From Paenibacillus xylanexedens (GTDB lineage: Bacteria; Bacillota; Bacilli; Paenibacillales; Paenibacillaceae): DNA of 64,000 nt. Positions within the stretch are counted from its first letter, which is position 1. The number at the start of each line of letters is the position of its first letter. Made by a program: the position numbers and the translations under genes. Positions 16,625 to 24,634 of the stretch are shown in pieces. The notes under the pieces are model-generated. The model searched no databases. It was not told the DNA's origin and was given only the letters and a program-made list of their open reading frames with translations. The stretch is taken from positions 186,001-250,000 of the forward strand of contig NZ_VEIO01000001.1 in NCBI RefSeq assembly GCF_007680605.1, read 5' to 3'.

Positions 16625-18079
16625 TCACTTATCTGCAGAATCGCTAGAAGCTCTAAGCTTAGTTGCTCTGGACTCGGCTGCTGGAGCGGTAGCTGCTCTT
16701 GCGTTGTCCGGTACAATTGCAGCTTCAGCGGTCTCATCCCTAGGGGAAGTTGCTCTGGATTCAGTCGCTGGCACGACTGCCTCTCTTGCGTTGTCCGGTA
16801 CAATTGCGGCTTCAGCGGCCTCATCCCTAGGGGAAGTTGCTCTGGATTCAGTCGCTGGCACGACTGCCTCTCTTGCGTTGTCCGGTACAATTGCGGCTTC
16901 AGCGGCCTCATCCCTAGGGGAAGTTGCTCTGGATTCAGTCGCTGGCACGACTGCCTCTCTTGCGCTGTCCGGTACAATTGCGGCTTCAGGGTCCTCAGTC
17001 CGAGGTTTGACAGCCCGAGGTTCAGTCGATCGAGTGGAAGTCTCTCTGGCGTTGTCCGGTACAACTATAGCTTCAGTTGACCCTGGCTCCACTTTGGGCG
17101 TATAGCTCGATGCCCATACGGCGGTAGACGTACTTGCTACAGCAATTAAACAAACGGATGAGATTGTTATGATCCAATGTTTCTTTTTCATTTTTTTGAC
17201 TTCAAACATCATCGTAAGTCTCCTTTTGAGTTGTTTTCCCTCCCCTGAAAGGGATGAGCAAAATTGCGCAGGCACGCTTCGCGATCCTGCCGTGACGTTT
17301 AAAATGGTTTCGCCATACCGCTTGCGATCTTCAATGGACATCTCCTGGACAACCTTTTCATCACAAGAAAACTCACTCCAGGTGTGAATCTCTCGGCGAA
17401 GGAGGTGAACGAGAGGATTGAACCAGTGCAAGGCGCTGATCGCCAGAGTGAGTGCCTTGACCCACAGATCTTTATGTTTAAGGTGAGCTAATTCATGGTG
17501 ATAAACCAGACTCATATTCAAGTAAGCTGTACCCGCTAGAGGTAAATAAATCGTAGGTTTCGTTAAGCCGACCAGCACGGGACTTCGTAACATCGGACTA
17601 TATGCCAGGTTGACATGCTGGGTAATACCTAGCTTTTCTTTCATGATAGGGAGCAGTAAGGCGGCCTCGCTATTTTCTTTTACATCTGACTGTGTCCGTT
17701 TCAACGCATGGATGAATCTGTAATAACAATAAATCTGCCAGCTCGAATAACCAAGAACGCCTACCCCCCAAGCACTGAGCAAAACGTAGGCCGCTGTAGA
17801 AGATATCGCCCATTCCGGGGTAAGCCCCCCTCCAAGCATGCCCTGCAAGAAGTCAGATTGTTCATGATTTGGGCTTGAAGCATGATGAAAAAGACTGGAG
17901 AACCCTGTCATTCCGAACGATAGGGGCAGTACATAAAAAACGAAAGCCATTTTATTCAGCCCGTAACGCCAGGAAGCGGGGAAAAGATGTACCGGTAGAA
18001 GGCGCAAGGCAAGAATGCAAGCGGCGGCAATGCTTCCAGCCACCGTCAACGTGATCAGCAGATCAATAAAAAGATTCAT
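16625..18079 (-). CDS. BlaR1/MecR1-like M56 membrane metallopeptidase with C-terminal tandem repeats
   Basis: A roughly 484-residue sensor-type protease. The N-terminal half has four membrane segments and the M56 zinc motif HHELAHLKHKD, followed by EFSCDEKVV (the downstream zinc ligand). A further hydrophobic segment (IITISSVCLIAVASTSTAVW) then leads to an outside tail of about 150 residues. The tail is made of five 28-29-residue repeats of the type EAAIVPDNAREAVVPATESR. Classical BlaR1 has a penicillin-binding domain at this place; none is seen here. The start is set at ATG 18079 with TAGGTGG upstream. It directly follows a blaI-like gene. In such pairs the protease cleaves the repressor on signal; the signal here is unknown. 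Confidence 0.85.
   Translation of the reverse strand: MNLFIDLLITLTVAGSIAAACILALRLLPVHLFPASWRYGLNKMAFVFYVLPLSFGMTGFSSLFHHASSPNHEQSDFLQGMLGGGLTPEWAISSTAAYVLLSAWGVGVLGYSSWQIYCYYRFIHALKRTQSDVKENSEAALLLPIMKEKLGITQHVNLAYSPMLRSPVLVGLTKPTIYLPLAGTAYLNMSLVYHHELAHLKHKDLWVKALTLAISALHWFNPLVHLLRREIHTWSEFSCDEKVVQEMSIEDRKRYGETILNVTAGSRSVPAQFCSSLSGEGKQLKRRLTMMFEVKKMKKKHWIITISSVCLIAVASTSTAVWASSYTPKVEPGSTEAIVVPDNARETSTRSTEPRAVKPRTEDPEAAIVPDSAREAVVPATESRATSPRDEAAEAAIVPDNAREAVVPATESRATSPRDEAAEAAIVPDNAREAVVPATESRATSPRDETAEAAIVPDNARAATAPAAESRATKLRASSDSADK
16664..17095. repeat. 87-bp coding tandem repeats in the M56 gene
   Basis: Units begin near 16664, 16751, 16838 and 16925 with an exact 87-bp period (29 codons), and a degenerate fifth continues to about 17095. 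The 16751 and 16838 units are identical over their length, which suggests recent expansion. Since 87 is a multiple of three, the reverse strand also stays open in two other frames. Confidence 0.9.
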
Positions 18080-18088
18080 GCGTGCCAC

Positions 18089-18466
18089 CTACTTTTCCGA
18101 CAGCCATTGTTTTAGTTCGGCAATGTCTTTCTCTGAAAGCTTATCCCCGTCATACATGGCTGAGACCAGATTTTTAACAGAGCCTTGATAGAGGCCGTCG
18201 AGTACGGTTTTGGTTTTCTGAAGTTTGTAGTCTTCTGGCAGTAAAAGAGGCTCATAGTAGTTGGTTCGCCCCTGTCTCGTGACAGTGAGCGCCCCTTTAT
18301 CCACCAGTCTGGATAGGAAAGTGGAAATGGTCTGTGCCTTCCACGCTTTTCCCTTTTCCTTAAACATGTCTAACAGTTCGGAAGAAGTGACCGGAGGAGT
18401 ACAAGACCAGATTACCTCCATCAGTTCCAGCTCGGTTTCGGACCATTTTTGAGTTTGGTGCACCAA
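18089..18466 (-). CDS. BlaI/MecI-family repressor
   Basis: A 125-residue winged-helix repressor. The DNA-binding domain (about 5-75) has the family marks SETELELMEVIW, SSELLDMF and AQTISTFLSRLVDKGAL. The dimerization helices follow, with the cleavage-region sequence expected near residue 100. Members repress by binding TACTACA/TGTAGTA dyads and are released by proteolysis through a BlaR1-type partner. That partner is the adjacent M56 gene, which starts within 10 bp of its stop. Two matching boxes lie upstream of its start (18513-18555), supporting autoregulation. No beta-lactamase gene is nearby, so the regulated genes may be elsewhere. Confidence 0.9.
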   Translation of the reverse strand: MVHQTQKWSETELELMEVIWSCTPPVTSSELLDMFKEKGKAWKAQTISTFLSRLVDKGALTVTRQGRTNYYEPLLLPEDYKLQKTKTVLDGLYQGSVKNLVSAMYDGDKLSEKDIAELKQWLSEK

Positions 18467-18512
18467 AGAAGCACTCCTTTACAACGTTATGCGTCCATAA
18501 CGATAATTTTAT

Positions 18513-18555
18513 TACTACACTACGTAGTATATATAAACTACTACAACATGTAGTA
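18513..18555. promoter_or_regulatory. Two BlaI-type operator boxes upstream of blaI
   Basis: TACTAC-N5-GTAGTA occurs twice, at 18513-18529 and 18539-18555, with centres 26 bp apart. This matches the known BlaI/MecI dyad consensus. The promoter for the reverse-strand blaI operon is overlapped by the boxes. Confidence 0.8.
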
Positions 18556-18734
18556 CATAGTCAAGCACAGTGTGTGAGAACCTCGTTTCTTCCTCTGTTT
18601 TCAAGAAGATTCTGCTTCTATATCCCAAATTCAACGAAGAAAAGCATGTTATACTATAGGTCAACAATAGATGACCGAAACAGGAGTGAATGATCATTAC
18701 AGCATATCAATTACCCGCTCTGAAGGAGCAGAAC

Positions 18735-19220
18735 ATGATTTCAACGAACGATTTACAAGACATTATTCGCATGCTCGCCCATGCGCCCTTACTGTATGAC
18801 GAAGGTCAGCATATTCAGGTTCAGGATTACCTAGAAGGGCTTGAGGTAGGGCTAACGCATGATCATCGTCGTGCAGCGATTGAATTGTACGAACTGGGTG
18901 TCAAGGCTTGTCGCCAATTCAAGGATGTAATTGCCTATGAGCAGTTGCAGGATGTGCTTGGTCTGCAGGCTGAGTTGTGGCAGGAGGGTGTGCTTGCACT
19001 GCAGGACTGGATGAATTGGCTAAAAGAAATTGGCGAAGGGCGGAGAACTTTGCCTGAGTATGATTTTGCGTCCATTTTGGGTGAACTCCCCGAAGGGTAT
19101 ATGATTCATGATTTTCATGATGAACTACAGGTTCGACTAGAGCAGGATGCTTCGAATGTTTGGGCGAACGAAGAGCGAAGTCGGTTATACACAGCGATTG
19201 GTGTGAAAGAAGTAGTCTGA
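18735..19220 (+). CDS. Hypothetical protein
   Basis: A 161-residue acidic, mainly helical protein that I do not recognise. The start was placed at the ATG at 18735, which has GAAGGAG 6 bp upstream; an upstream in-frame ATG at 18690 is possible and would add 15 residues. It has many amphipathic helices (for example RAAIELYELGVKACRQF) and a Trp-rich segment (DWMNWLK) but no known motif, signal peptide or membrane segment. It lies alone before the epimerase gene, with 160 bp between. No function can be given. Confidence 0.55.
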   Translation: MISTNDLQDIIRMLAHAPLLYDEGQHIQVQDYLEGLEVGLTHDHRRAAIELYELGVKACRQFKDVIAYEQLQDVLGLQAELWQEGVLALQDWMNWLKEIGEGRRTLPEYDFASILGELPEGYMIHDFHDELQVRLEQDASNVWANEERSRLYTAIGVKEVV

Positions 19221-19381
19221 GGGGAAGGTACGATTGGAAGTGGAACTTTTTAAACGTCGATGGGCGTCTCTGCGCACGGAAATGGAATCCATATCAAACG
19301 AAACGGTCTGCTACGTTGTTTAGTCTGATATGAATGCACTGCATAGATGGCATGATCCATCTGCTGAAATGAGGGGATACC

Positions 19382-20275
19382 GTGAAAAAGGTTGTACTTG
19401 CTGGTGGGACGGGATTTGTCGGACAGGATTTCGCACCCCGGTTTAAAAAGCTGGGATACGATGTGCGGGTGGTCTCACGCCAGTCTGGACACATCTCTTG
19501 GGAAGATCGTACAGCCATCATTGAAGCGCTTGAAGGCGCGGATATGCTGATTAATCTGGCTGGCAAATCGGTGAATTGCCGTTATACAGACGAGAATCGT
19601 AAAATGATTATGGATTCCAGAACAGAAACCACACACATTCTCGGTGAAGCAGTATTATCATGTGTACACCCGCCTGGATTGTGGATTAACTCCAGTACGG
19701 CAACCATCTATAGACATGCGGAAGATCGTCCAATGACGGAACAAGATGGAGAGATCGGTTCGGGTTTCTCCGTGGAGGTTGCTAAGGCTTGGGAGCAGGC
19801 GTTTTTCGGATTCAAGTTGCCATCTACACGTCAAATTGCACTACGCATTGCGATTGTGCTTGGGGAAGGCGGGGTGATGGAACCACTGACGAATCTGGTT
19901 CGATTTGGCCTGGGTGGAGCCCAGGGAGCAGGTACCCAAAAATTTAGCTGGATCCATATAGAGGATCTGTTCCGCATGGTGATGTTTGTACACGAGCATC
20001 CGGAGCTGGAAGGGGTCTACAATGCTTCATCTCCTCGTCCAGTGACCAATAGCGAACTGATGGCAAGTCTCAGAAAGCAGATGAATGTTCGCATTGGCCT
20101 GCCATCTCCGCGCTGGGTGCTTGAACTTGGAGCTATATTTATCCGCACGGAAACGGAACTGGTGCTCAAGAGCCGCTGGGTTATTCCCGACAGAATCGAA
20201 AAGGCAGGTTTTACGTTTAATTATGCTTCGCTGGATACGGCACTTGCTGATCTCTTCAAGCCTAAAAATGGGTAG
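19382..20275 (+). CDS. TIGR01777-family NAD-dependent epimerase/dehydratase
   Basis: A 297-residue extended SDR of the TIGR01777 (YfcH/SDR39U1) type. The Rossmann motif GGTGFVGQDF is at 8-17, followed by LINLAGKSVNCRYTDENRK and the SSTATIYRHAED region, which are marks of this subfamily. The C-terminal DUF1731-like part (about 245-295) has the PRWVLELGAIFIRTETELVL segment. It starts at a GTG with GAGGGGA upstream. The cofactor is expected to be NAD(P), but the substrate and pathway of the family remain poorly known. It lies 256 bp before the ketosynthase operon and is probably separate from it. Confidence 0.85.
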   Translation: MKKVVLAGGTGFVGQDFAPRFKKLGYDVRVVSRQSGHISWEDRTAIIEALEGADMLINLAGKSVNCRYTDENRKMIMDSRTETTHILGEAVLSCVHPPGLWINSSTATIYRHAEDRPMTEQDGEIGSGFSVEVAKAWEQAFFGFKLPSTRQIALRIAIVLGEGGVMEPLTNLVRFGLGGAQGAGTQKFSWIHIEDLFRMVMFVHEHPELEGVYNASSPRPVTNSELMASLRKQMNVRIGLPSPRWVLELGAIFIRTETELVLKSRWVIPDRIEKAGFTFNYASLDTALADLFKPKNG

Positions 20276-20531
20276 CAGGTAGTAGACAGCAGACATAGGT
20301 GCCCCCATTTTCAGACTGTGAAAAACATGTGCAGGAATCATTAATATGTGATGGGAGGGCAGAGCAATCTGCCCTTCCGTCTATTTCGATGATATTTAGG
20401 CTCGGATGGATCGTCAGGCTACTTCAAATATTCTTTTTCATTTTCACTATTATTCAGTTGCAGGTATATTCGTTTAATGGGTAATATCACGAAATTTACA
20501 TAACACGCATCAAAGAGAAGAGGGTGGGCAT

Positions 20532-21533
20532 ATGCAGCTTAGAAGAGTAAGAATCGCGGGTACAGGGAAATACCTGCCTCAGATGAAGGTAACGGATGAA
20601 GAGTTGGATGAACGATTAAATGTTTCCGCAGGCTGGGTCAGCAAAGCGACAGGCGTCGGCTACCGTTATTATGCTTCGGACGAGGAGACTTCTTCCTATA
20701 TGGGTGCCAGAGCGGCAGAAGCAGCTCTGGCCGATGCGGGGCTGTCTTTTGGCGAGATCGATTGTTTGGTATGCACGAGCGGTACGAAAGAACAGCCGTT
20801 GCCAAGCACAGCCGTCTTTATCCAGCAGGCCATGGGACAGGAAGAGTCAGGTGTACCTGCTTTTGATATGGATGCGACCTGTTTAAGTTTCCTGAATGGA
20901 CTCGATGTCATCTCTTATATGGTAGACGCTGGACGTTACCGGCGTGTATTGCTCGTAGCCACCGAGATTGCTTCAGCGGGATTAAACTGGAAAGATCCTG
21001 AAAGTGCTGCCTTGTTTGGTGATGGCGCGGCGGCAGTTATCATTGAGCGGGCATCAGAGGAATCCGGGTCACAGATCGTTCATGCATCGCTGCGAACCTA
21101 TAGCCGCGGGGCACGGTTTTCGGAGATTGCAGGCGGAGGCACACGGCATCATGCGGCTGAGTATGATGTGGCGTATCCAGATCCTTTCCTCTTTCATATG
21201 GATGGACAGGCGATTTTTCGCATGGCGTCCAAGCTGTTACCCGGGTTTATGGATGAGATGCTTCAAGCCTCCGGTAATCAAATGGATGATTTCTCTCTCG
21301 TCATTCCTCATCAGGGCAGTGCAATGGCGATGCGCCTGATTCGCAAGAAGCTTGGGATTCCGGCAGAACGGTTCATGGATATTACACGAGGTCATGGTAA
21401 TACGATTGCGGCCTCCATTCCGATGGGACTGCATGAGGCAATTCGCCAGCAACGAATAGAGCGTGGTGATCGGGTATTGATGATCGGAACGGCGGCTGGG
21501 CTGTCTTTAGGAGGATTGATCTTTGATTACTAG
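20532..21533 (+). CDS. Ketoacyl synthase III-like (FabH/OleA-type) condensing enzyme
   Basis: A 333-residue thiolase-fold enzyme. The catalytic triad is visible as Cys117 (DMDATCLSFL), His260 (VIPHQGSA) and Asn290 (TRGHGNTIAAS). In this family the enzyme decarboxylates or condenses an acyl-CoA with a malonyl or second acyl unit. It differs from housekeeping FabH in the TGVGYRYYASDEETSSYMG segment and the GLNWKDPESAALFGDG motif, so a secondary-metabolism or OleA-like role is likely. It is the first gene of a five-gene operon with overlapping start and stop codons. Its start has AGAGGGTGGG 3 to 8 bp upstream. The product made is not known. Confidence 0.85.
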   Translation: MQLRRVRIAGTGKYLPQMKVTDEELDERLNVSAGWVSKATGVGYRYYASDEETSSYMGARAAEAALADAGLSFGEIDCLVCTSGTKEQPLPSTAVFIQQAMGQEESGVPAFDMDATCLSFLNGLDVISYMVDAGRYRRVLLVATEIASAGLNWKDPESAALFGDGAAAVIIERASEESGSQIVHASLRTYSRGARFSEIAGGGTRHHAAEYDVAYPDPFLFHMDGQAIFRMASKLLPGFMDEMLQASGNQMDDFSLVIPHQGSAMAMRLIRKKLGIPAERFMDITRGHGNTIAASIPMGLHEAIRQQRIERGDRVLMIGTAAGLSLGGLIFDY

Positions 21534-22764
21534 ATTTGCACAACGTGACCAACGTGTACTCCAAGGACAAGCGGGTCATGCATACAGGGTACTTCTTACC
21601 GGAGGAAGGGCCCCGGTTACGCTTGATTTGGCGCGTATGTTGCAGCGGTCAGGTCACCTTGTATTTATTGCGGAGAGTATGGAACATCATCTGTGCAGAA
21701 CATCTAGCGCGGTGGAGCAATGCGTACTTGTTCCATCGCCGCGTCACCATACGGAGAAGTACCTGTCGGCACTGGAACATTGGGTTAGGATATGGCAGAT
21801 CGATGTGCTGATTCCGATGTGCGAAGAAGTGTTTTATGTGGCTAGTGGGGCTGAACGCTTAAGGCAGCGTTGTCGTGTTCTTGTTTCCGGTCTGGAGCAA
21901 CTACACGTTCTGCATCATAAGTATGATTTTAATATGCTTGCCAAGTCTATGGGGCTTCCGGTTCCGGATACACATCTGATTCAAACTCCACAGGAGTGGC
22001 TGGAGAGGCAGCAGGTTTTAAAGGGAGAGTGGGTCTGGAAACCGGTCTATTCCCGTTTTGCTGCCAGAGTACGTATGCCGAAACTCGGGTACCACGATCC
22101 ACCAGCCGAAGACACGTTATCTCCTGCCTCACCTTGGGTTGCGCAGCGGTACATTCATGGACGGGGACTGTGCACCTACAGTGTAGTGCATGAAGGCCAT
22201 TTGATCGCGCATGCCGCCTACGACAGCCGATATCGTACGGGAAGCGTAGGCGCGAGTGTTTTTTTTGAACAGGTGCAACATGAGGGCACACACGCGTGGG
22301 TAGAACACTTTGTACGCGCGACGGGTTTCAGCGGACAGATTGGATTTGATTTTATCGAAGACGTGACAGGTGAGGTGTATGCTATTGAGTGTAACCCGAG
22401 GGCAACCAGTGGCATTCATCTGTTTCACCCTGGTAATGGATTAGTGAGTGCATTGCTTGAACCTGAAGTGGTGCTAGACGAAGGAAATGAAGTGACACCG
22501 CAGTCAGGTGATGATAAGGCGATGTTAGCACTGCCCATGCTGGGGAGTGGTATCCGGCAGATTCAAGGTAGCAGCGGTAGCCTGCGAGCATGGAGAGCGG
22601 CTTGGCGGGGTGCCAGGGATGTCGTGTATATGCGGCAGGATCGGCGGCCTTTTTTCGAACAATTTGCGGTCGTACTTGCAGCCTGGCGTCTTGCACGTTC
22701 ACAGCAGATTACGCTGACGGAAGCATTGACTCATGACATAGAATGGAACGGTGAACAACGATGA
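21523..22764 (+). CDS. ATP-grasp ligase-like protein
   Basis: A 413-residue ATP-grasp protein. The N-terminal pre-ATP-grasp domain starts with VLLTGGRAPVTLDLARML. The ATP-grasp half has the metal and phosphate motif QIGFDFIEDVTGEVYAIECN followed by PRATSG, and an ATP-binding lysine region around WVWKPVYSRFAAR. ATP-grasp enzymes activate a carboxylate as acyl-phosphate and join it to an amine or thiol. Translation probably starts at TTG 21523 with GGAGG upstream, overlapping the ketosynthase by 11 bp. Its stop overlaps the next start by 4 bp. The position suggests ligation of an acyl or keto-acid intermediate. The partner substrate is unknown. Confidence 0.8.
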   Translation: MITRFAQRDQRVLQGQAGHAYRVLLTGGRAPVTLDLARMLQRSGHLVFIAESMEHHLCRTSSAVEQCVLVPSPRHHTEKYLSALEHWVRIWQIDVLIPMCEEVFYVASGAERLRQRCRVLVSGLEQLHVLHHKYDFNMLAKSMGLPVPDTHLIQTPQEWLERQQVLKGEWVWKPVYSRFAARVRMPKLGYHDPPAEDTLSPASPWVAQRYIHGRGLCTYSVVHEGHLIAHAAYDSRYRTGSVGASVFFEQVQHEGTHAWVEHFVRATGFSGQIGFDFIEDVTGEVYAIECNPRATSGIHLFHPGNGLVSALLEPEVVLDEGNEVTPQSGDDKAMLALPMLGSGIRQIQGSSGSLRAWRAAWRGARDVVYMRQDRRPFFEQFAVVLAAWRLARSQQITLTEALTHDIEWNGEQR

Positions 22765-23756
22765 AGAGAGCATTAGTGACCGGGGCTACAGGGTGTCTGG
22801 GTAGACATCTGGCGATAAGGCTTGCGGCAGAAGGCTGGGAAGTGACAGGCACGGGACGACAGCAAAAGATAGGTAGCCTGCTTGAAGCGGCTGGAATTCG
22901 CTTTATCAGGGGAGATATTCGGGATGTTCAGGTTGTAGATGCAGCATGTGCAAATCAGGATGTCGTGTTCCACTGTGCGGCCTTATCCTCACCATGGGGG
23001 AGATATCAGGATTTCTACAGCAGTAATGTGCAGGGAACGCAGAATCTGATTGATCGTTCTGTACGCCATCAGGTGCAACGGTTCGTGCATGTTTCCACGC
23101 CGAGCGTTTATTTTAACTACATACCGCGTTATGAAGTTCATGAACATGACCCGTTGCCAGCTAAACCGGCTAATCATTATGCGGCTACCAAACGTATTGC
23201 CGAAAACCTTGTGATGGAGGCACATCGTAACGGATTGCCATCAATTATGATTCGTCCGCGTGCCATTTTTGGCCCGTATGACCAAACGCTTTTCCCGCGG
23301 ATTGTTGCAGCGAATGCCAAACGGGGAGTACCGATGATTGAAGGTGGACAGGCTCTGATTGATCTGACGTGCGTAAATAATGTGGTGGATGCGCTGTTAT
23401 TGTGCAGTGATGCTTCTGGTGATGCACTTGGGAGGGTCTACAATATTTCGAACGCAGACCCGAGACCGTTTGCAGATCTGGTCGGGACTCTTTTTGACAG
23501 GTTAGATATGCCGCTGCGGCGTTTGAATATTCCATATAAAATGGCCTATGGGGTGGCCAGTGTGCTGGAAGGTGTGCATCGATTCATCCCTGCTCTGGGA
23601 GAGCCGTTACTGACCAGATACACTGTTGGATCTTTGGGTGTGCCGCAAACGTTGGACATTAGCGATGCTAAGGTGAAGCTAGGATATTTCCCGCGGGTTT
23701 CCATTGAAGAAGGTTTGCAACAATTTGCAGATTGGTGGAGGAGTGAAGGATGTTAA
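22761..23756 (+). CDS. NAD-dependent epimerase/dehydratase (extended SDR, 3-beta-HSD/OleD-like)
   Basis: A 331-residue extended SDR. The nucleotide site TGATGCLGRHL is at about 8-18, and the catalytic pair is Tyr140-x3-Lys144 (HYAATKR), with the upstream VSTPSVYFN serine. The motif IRPRAIFGPYDQTLFPRIV and the C-terminal helix are typical of the 3-beta-hydroxysteroid dehydrogenase/OleD group, which reduce beta-keto acids or related compounds. In the operon it would be well placed to reduce the ketosynthase product. It overlaps the upstream stop by 4 bp (ATGA) and the downstream start by 7 bp. The substrate is inferred only. Confidence 0.82.
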   Translation: MKRALVTGATGCLGRHLAIRLAAEGWEVTGTGRQQKIGSLLEAAGIRFIRGDIRDVQVVDAACANQDVVFHCAALSSPWGRYQDFYSSNVQGTQNLIDRSVRHQVQRFVHVSTPSVYFNYIPRYEVHEHDPLPAKPANHYAATKRIAENLVMEAHRNGLPSIMIRPRAIFGPYDQTLFPRIVAANAKRGVPMIEGGQALIDLTCVNNVVDALLLCSDASGDALGRVYNISNADPRPFADLVGTLFDRLDMPLRRLNIPYKMAYGVASVLEGVHRFIPALGEPLLTRYTVGSLGVPQTLDISDAKVKLGYFPRVSIEEGLQQFADWWRSEGC

Positions 23757-24634
23757 CAACGAAGCCGGTAAAATTATATTTAGGCGCAGCGGGTTACTGT
23801 ACTCATCCAGAGTTCCTTACGCTACGGGGAGGAAGCTTCCGGCCTGTTCGTTTCCCGGCAGGGTTCGCTTGCATTCTTCATCCCGATCATGGCCCTATAC
23901 TACTGGACACCGGGTACAGTTCCCGTTTTTTTGAAGAAACCGCTCGACTTCCGAATGCATTGTATCGTCATATCACGCCCGTTGTATTCCGGGAAGAAGA
24001 CAGTGCCGTTCATTTTCTGAAGCAGATCGGGCTGGTGCCGTCAGATGTCCGTTATGTTATTCTTTCGCATTTTCACGGGGATCACATTGCAGGTGCCAAG
24101 GACTTCCCGGAGGCTCGGTTTATTTATTTGCCCAGAGCCTATGATGCGGTTCGCTCTCTTGGTTCGATTGCGGCGGTGAAGGCTGGTTTTCTGGCTGGGC
24201 TGCTACCTGACGACTTTATCCAGCGGTCACTGCCCGTGAACGACCCTGCCAAGCGATGGGCGGACATGAGGGAGACTGCAGGGATTGAAGTCCCATCAGG
24301 GTTTCCTTGGGAAGAGGTATACGATCTTTTTGGAGATGGTAGCCTGCTTGGCGTGGAAGTATCGGGTCATGCGGAAGGGATGATGGGTTTATTGCTTCGG
24401 ACAGAACAACATGATTATTTTTTATGTGCCGATGCAGTATGGTCGAGCCGGGCTTTCCGAGAACAGCGCAGACCTCATGCACTGGCAGGCATCATCATGT
24501 CAGATCGGCAGGAGTACCGTCAGAACTTTGACAAGCTGGTTCAATTGCATCAACAGTTCCCTGCGCTTCGTATCGTGCCGAGTCATTGCCAAGAGGCGCT
24601 GAGCGCATGGGGCACAGGAGGAACGGAACGATGA
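23750..24634 (+). CDS. Metallo-beta-lactamase-fold hydrolase
   Basis: A 294-residue metallo-hydrolase. The HxHxDH metal motif is at about 107-112 (SHFHGDHIAG), preceded by LLDTGYSS at the first strand. The downstream ligands are in VSGHAEGMMGLLL (the second His) and LCADAVW (Asp). The fold is used by thioesterases, lactonases and glyoxalase II. Here, between an SDR and an adenylate-forming gene, thioester or lactone hydrolysis is a reasonable guess. Its reading frame starts within the preceding gene and its stop overlaps the next start, which supports one transcript. Confidence 0.85.
   Translation: MLTTKPVKLYLGAAGYCTHPEFLTLRGGSFRPVRFPAGFACILHPDHGPILLDTGYSSRFFEETARLPNALYRHITPVVFREEDSAVHFLKQIGLVPSDVRYVILSHFHGDHIAGAKDFPEARFIYLPRAYDAVRSLGSIAAVKAGFLAGLLPDDFIQRSLPVNDPAKRWADMRETAGIEVPSGFPWEEVYDLFGDGSLLGVEVSGHAEGMMGLLLRTEQHDYFLCADAVWSSRAFREQRRPHALAGIIMSDRQEYRQNFDKLVQLHQQFPALRIVPSHCQEALSAWGTGGTER

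Noticed and set aside
16664-17011. Possible CRISPR-like or intergenic repeat array
   Set aside because: The repeats are contiguous, without spacers, and lie in frame in the M56 coding sequence, so they are protein repeats.
16589-17105. Two forward-strand open frames across the M56 repeat region
   Set aside because: They arise because the repeat unit is 87 bp (a multiple of three), and they lie opposite a well-supported reverse gene; no ribosome site is present.
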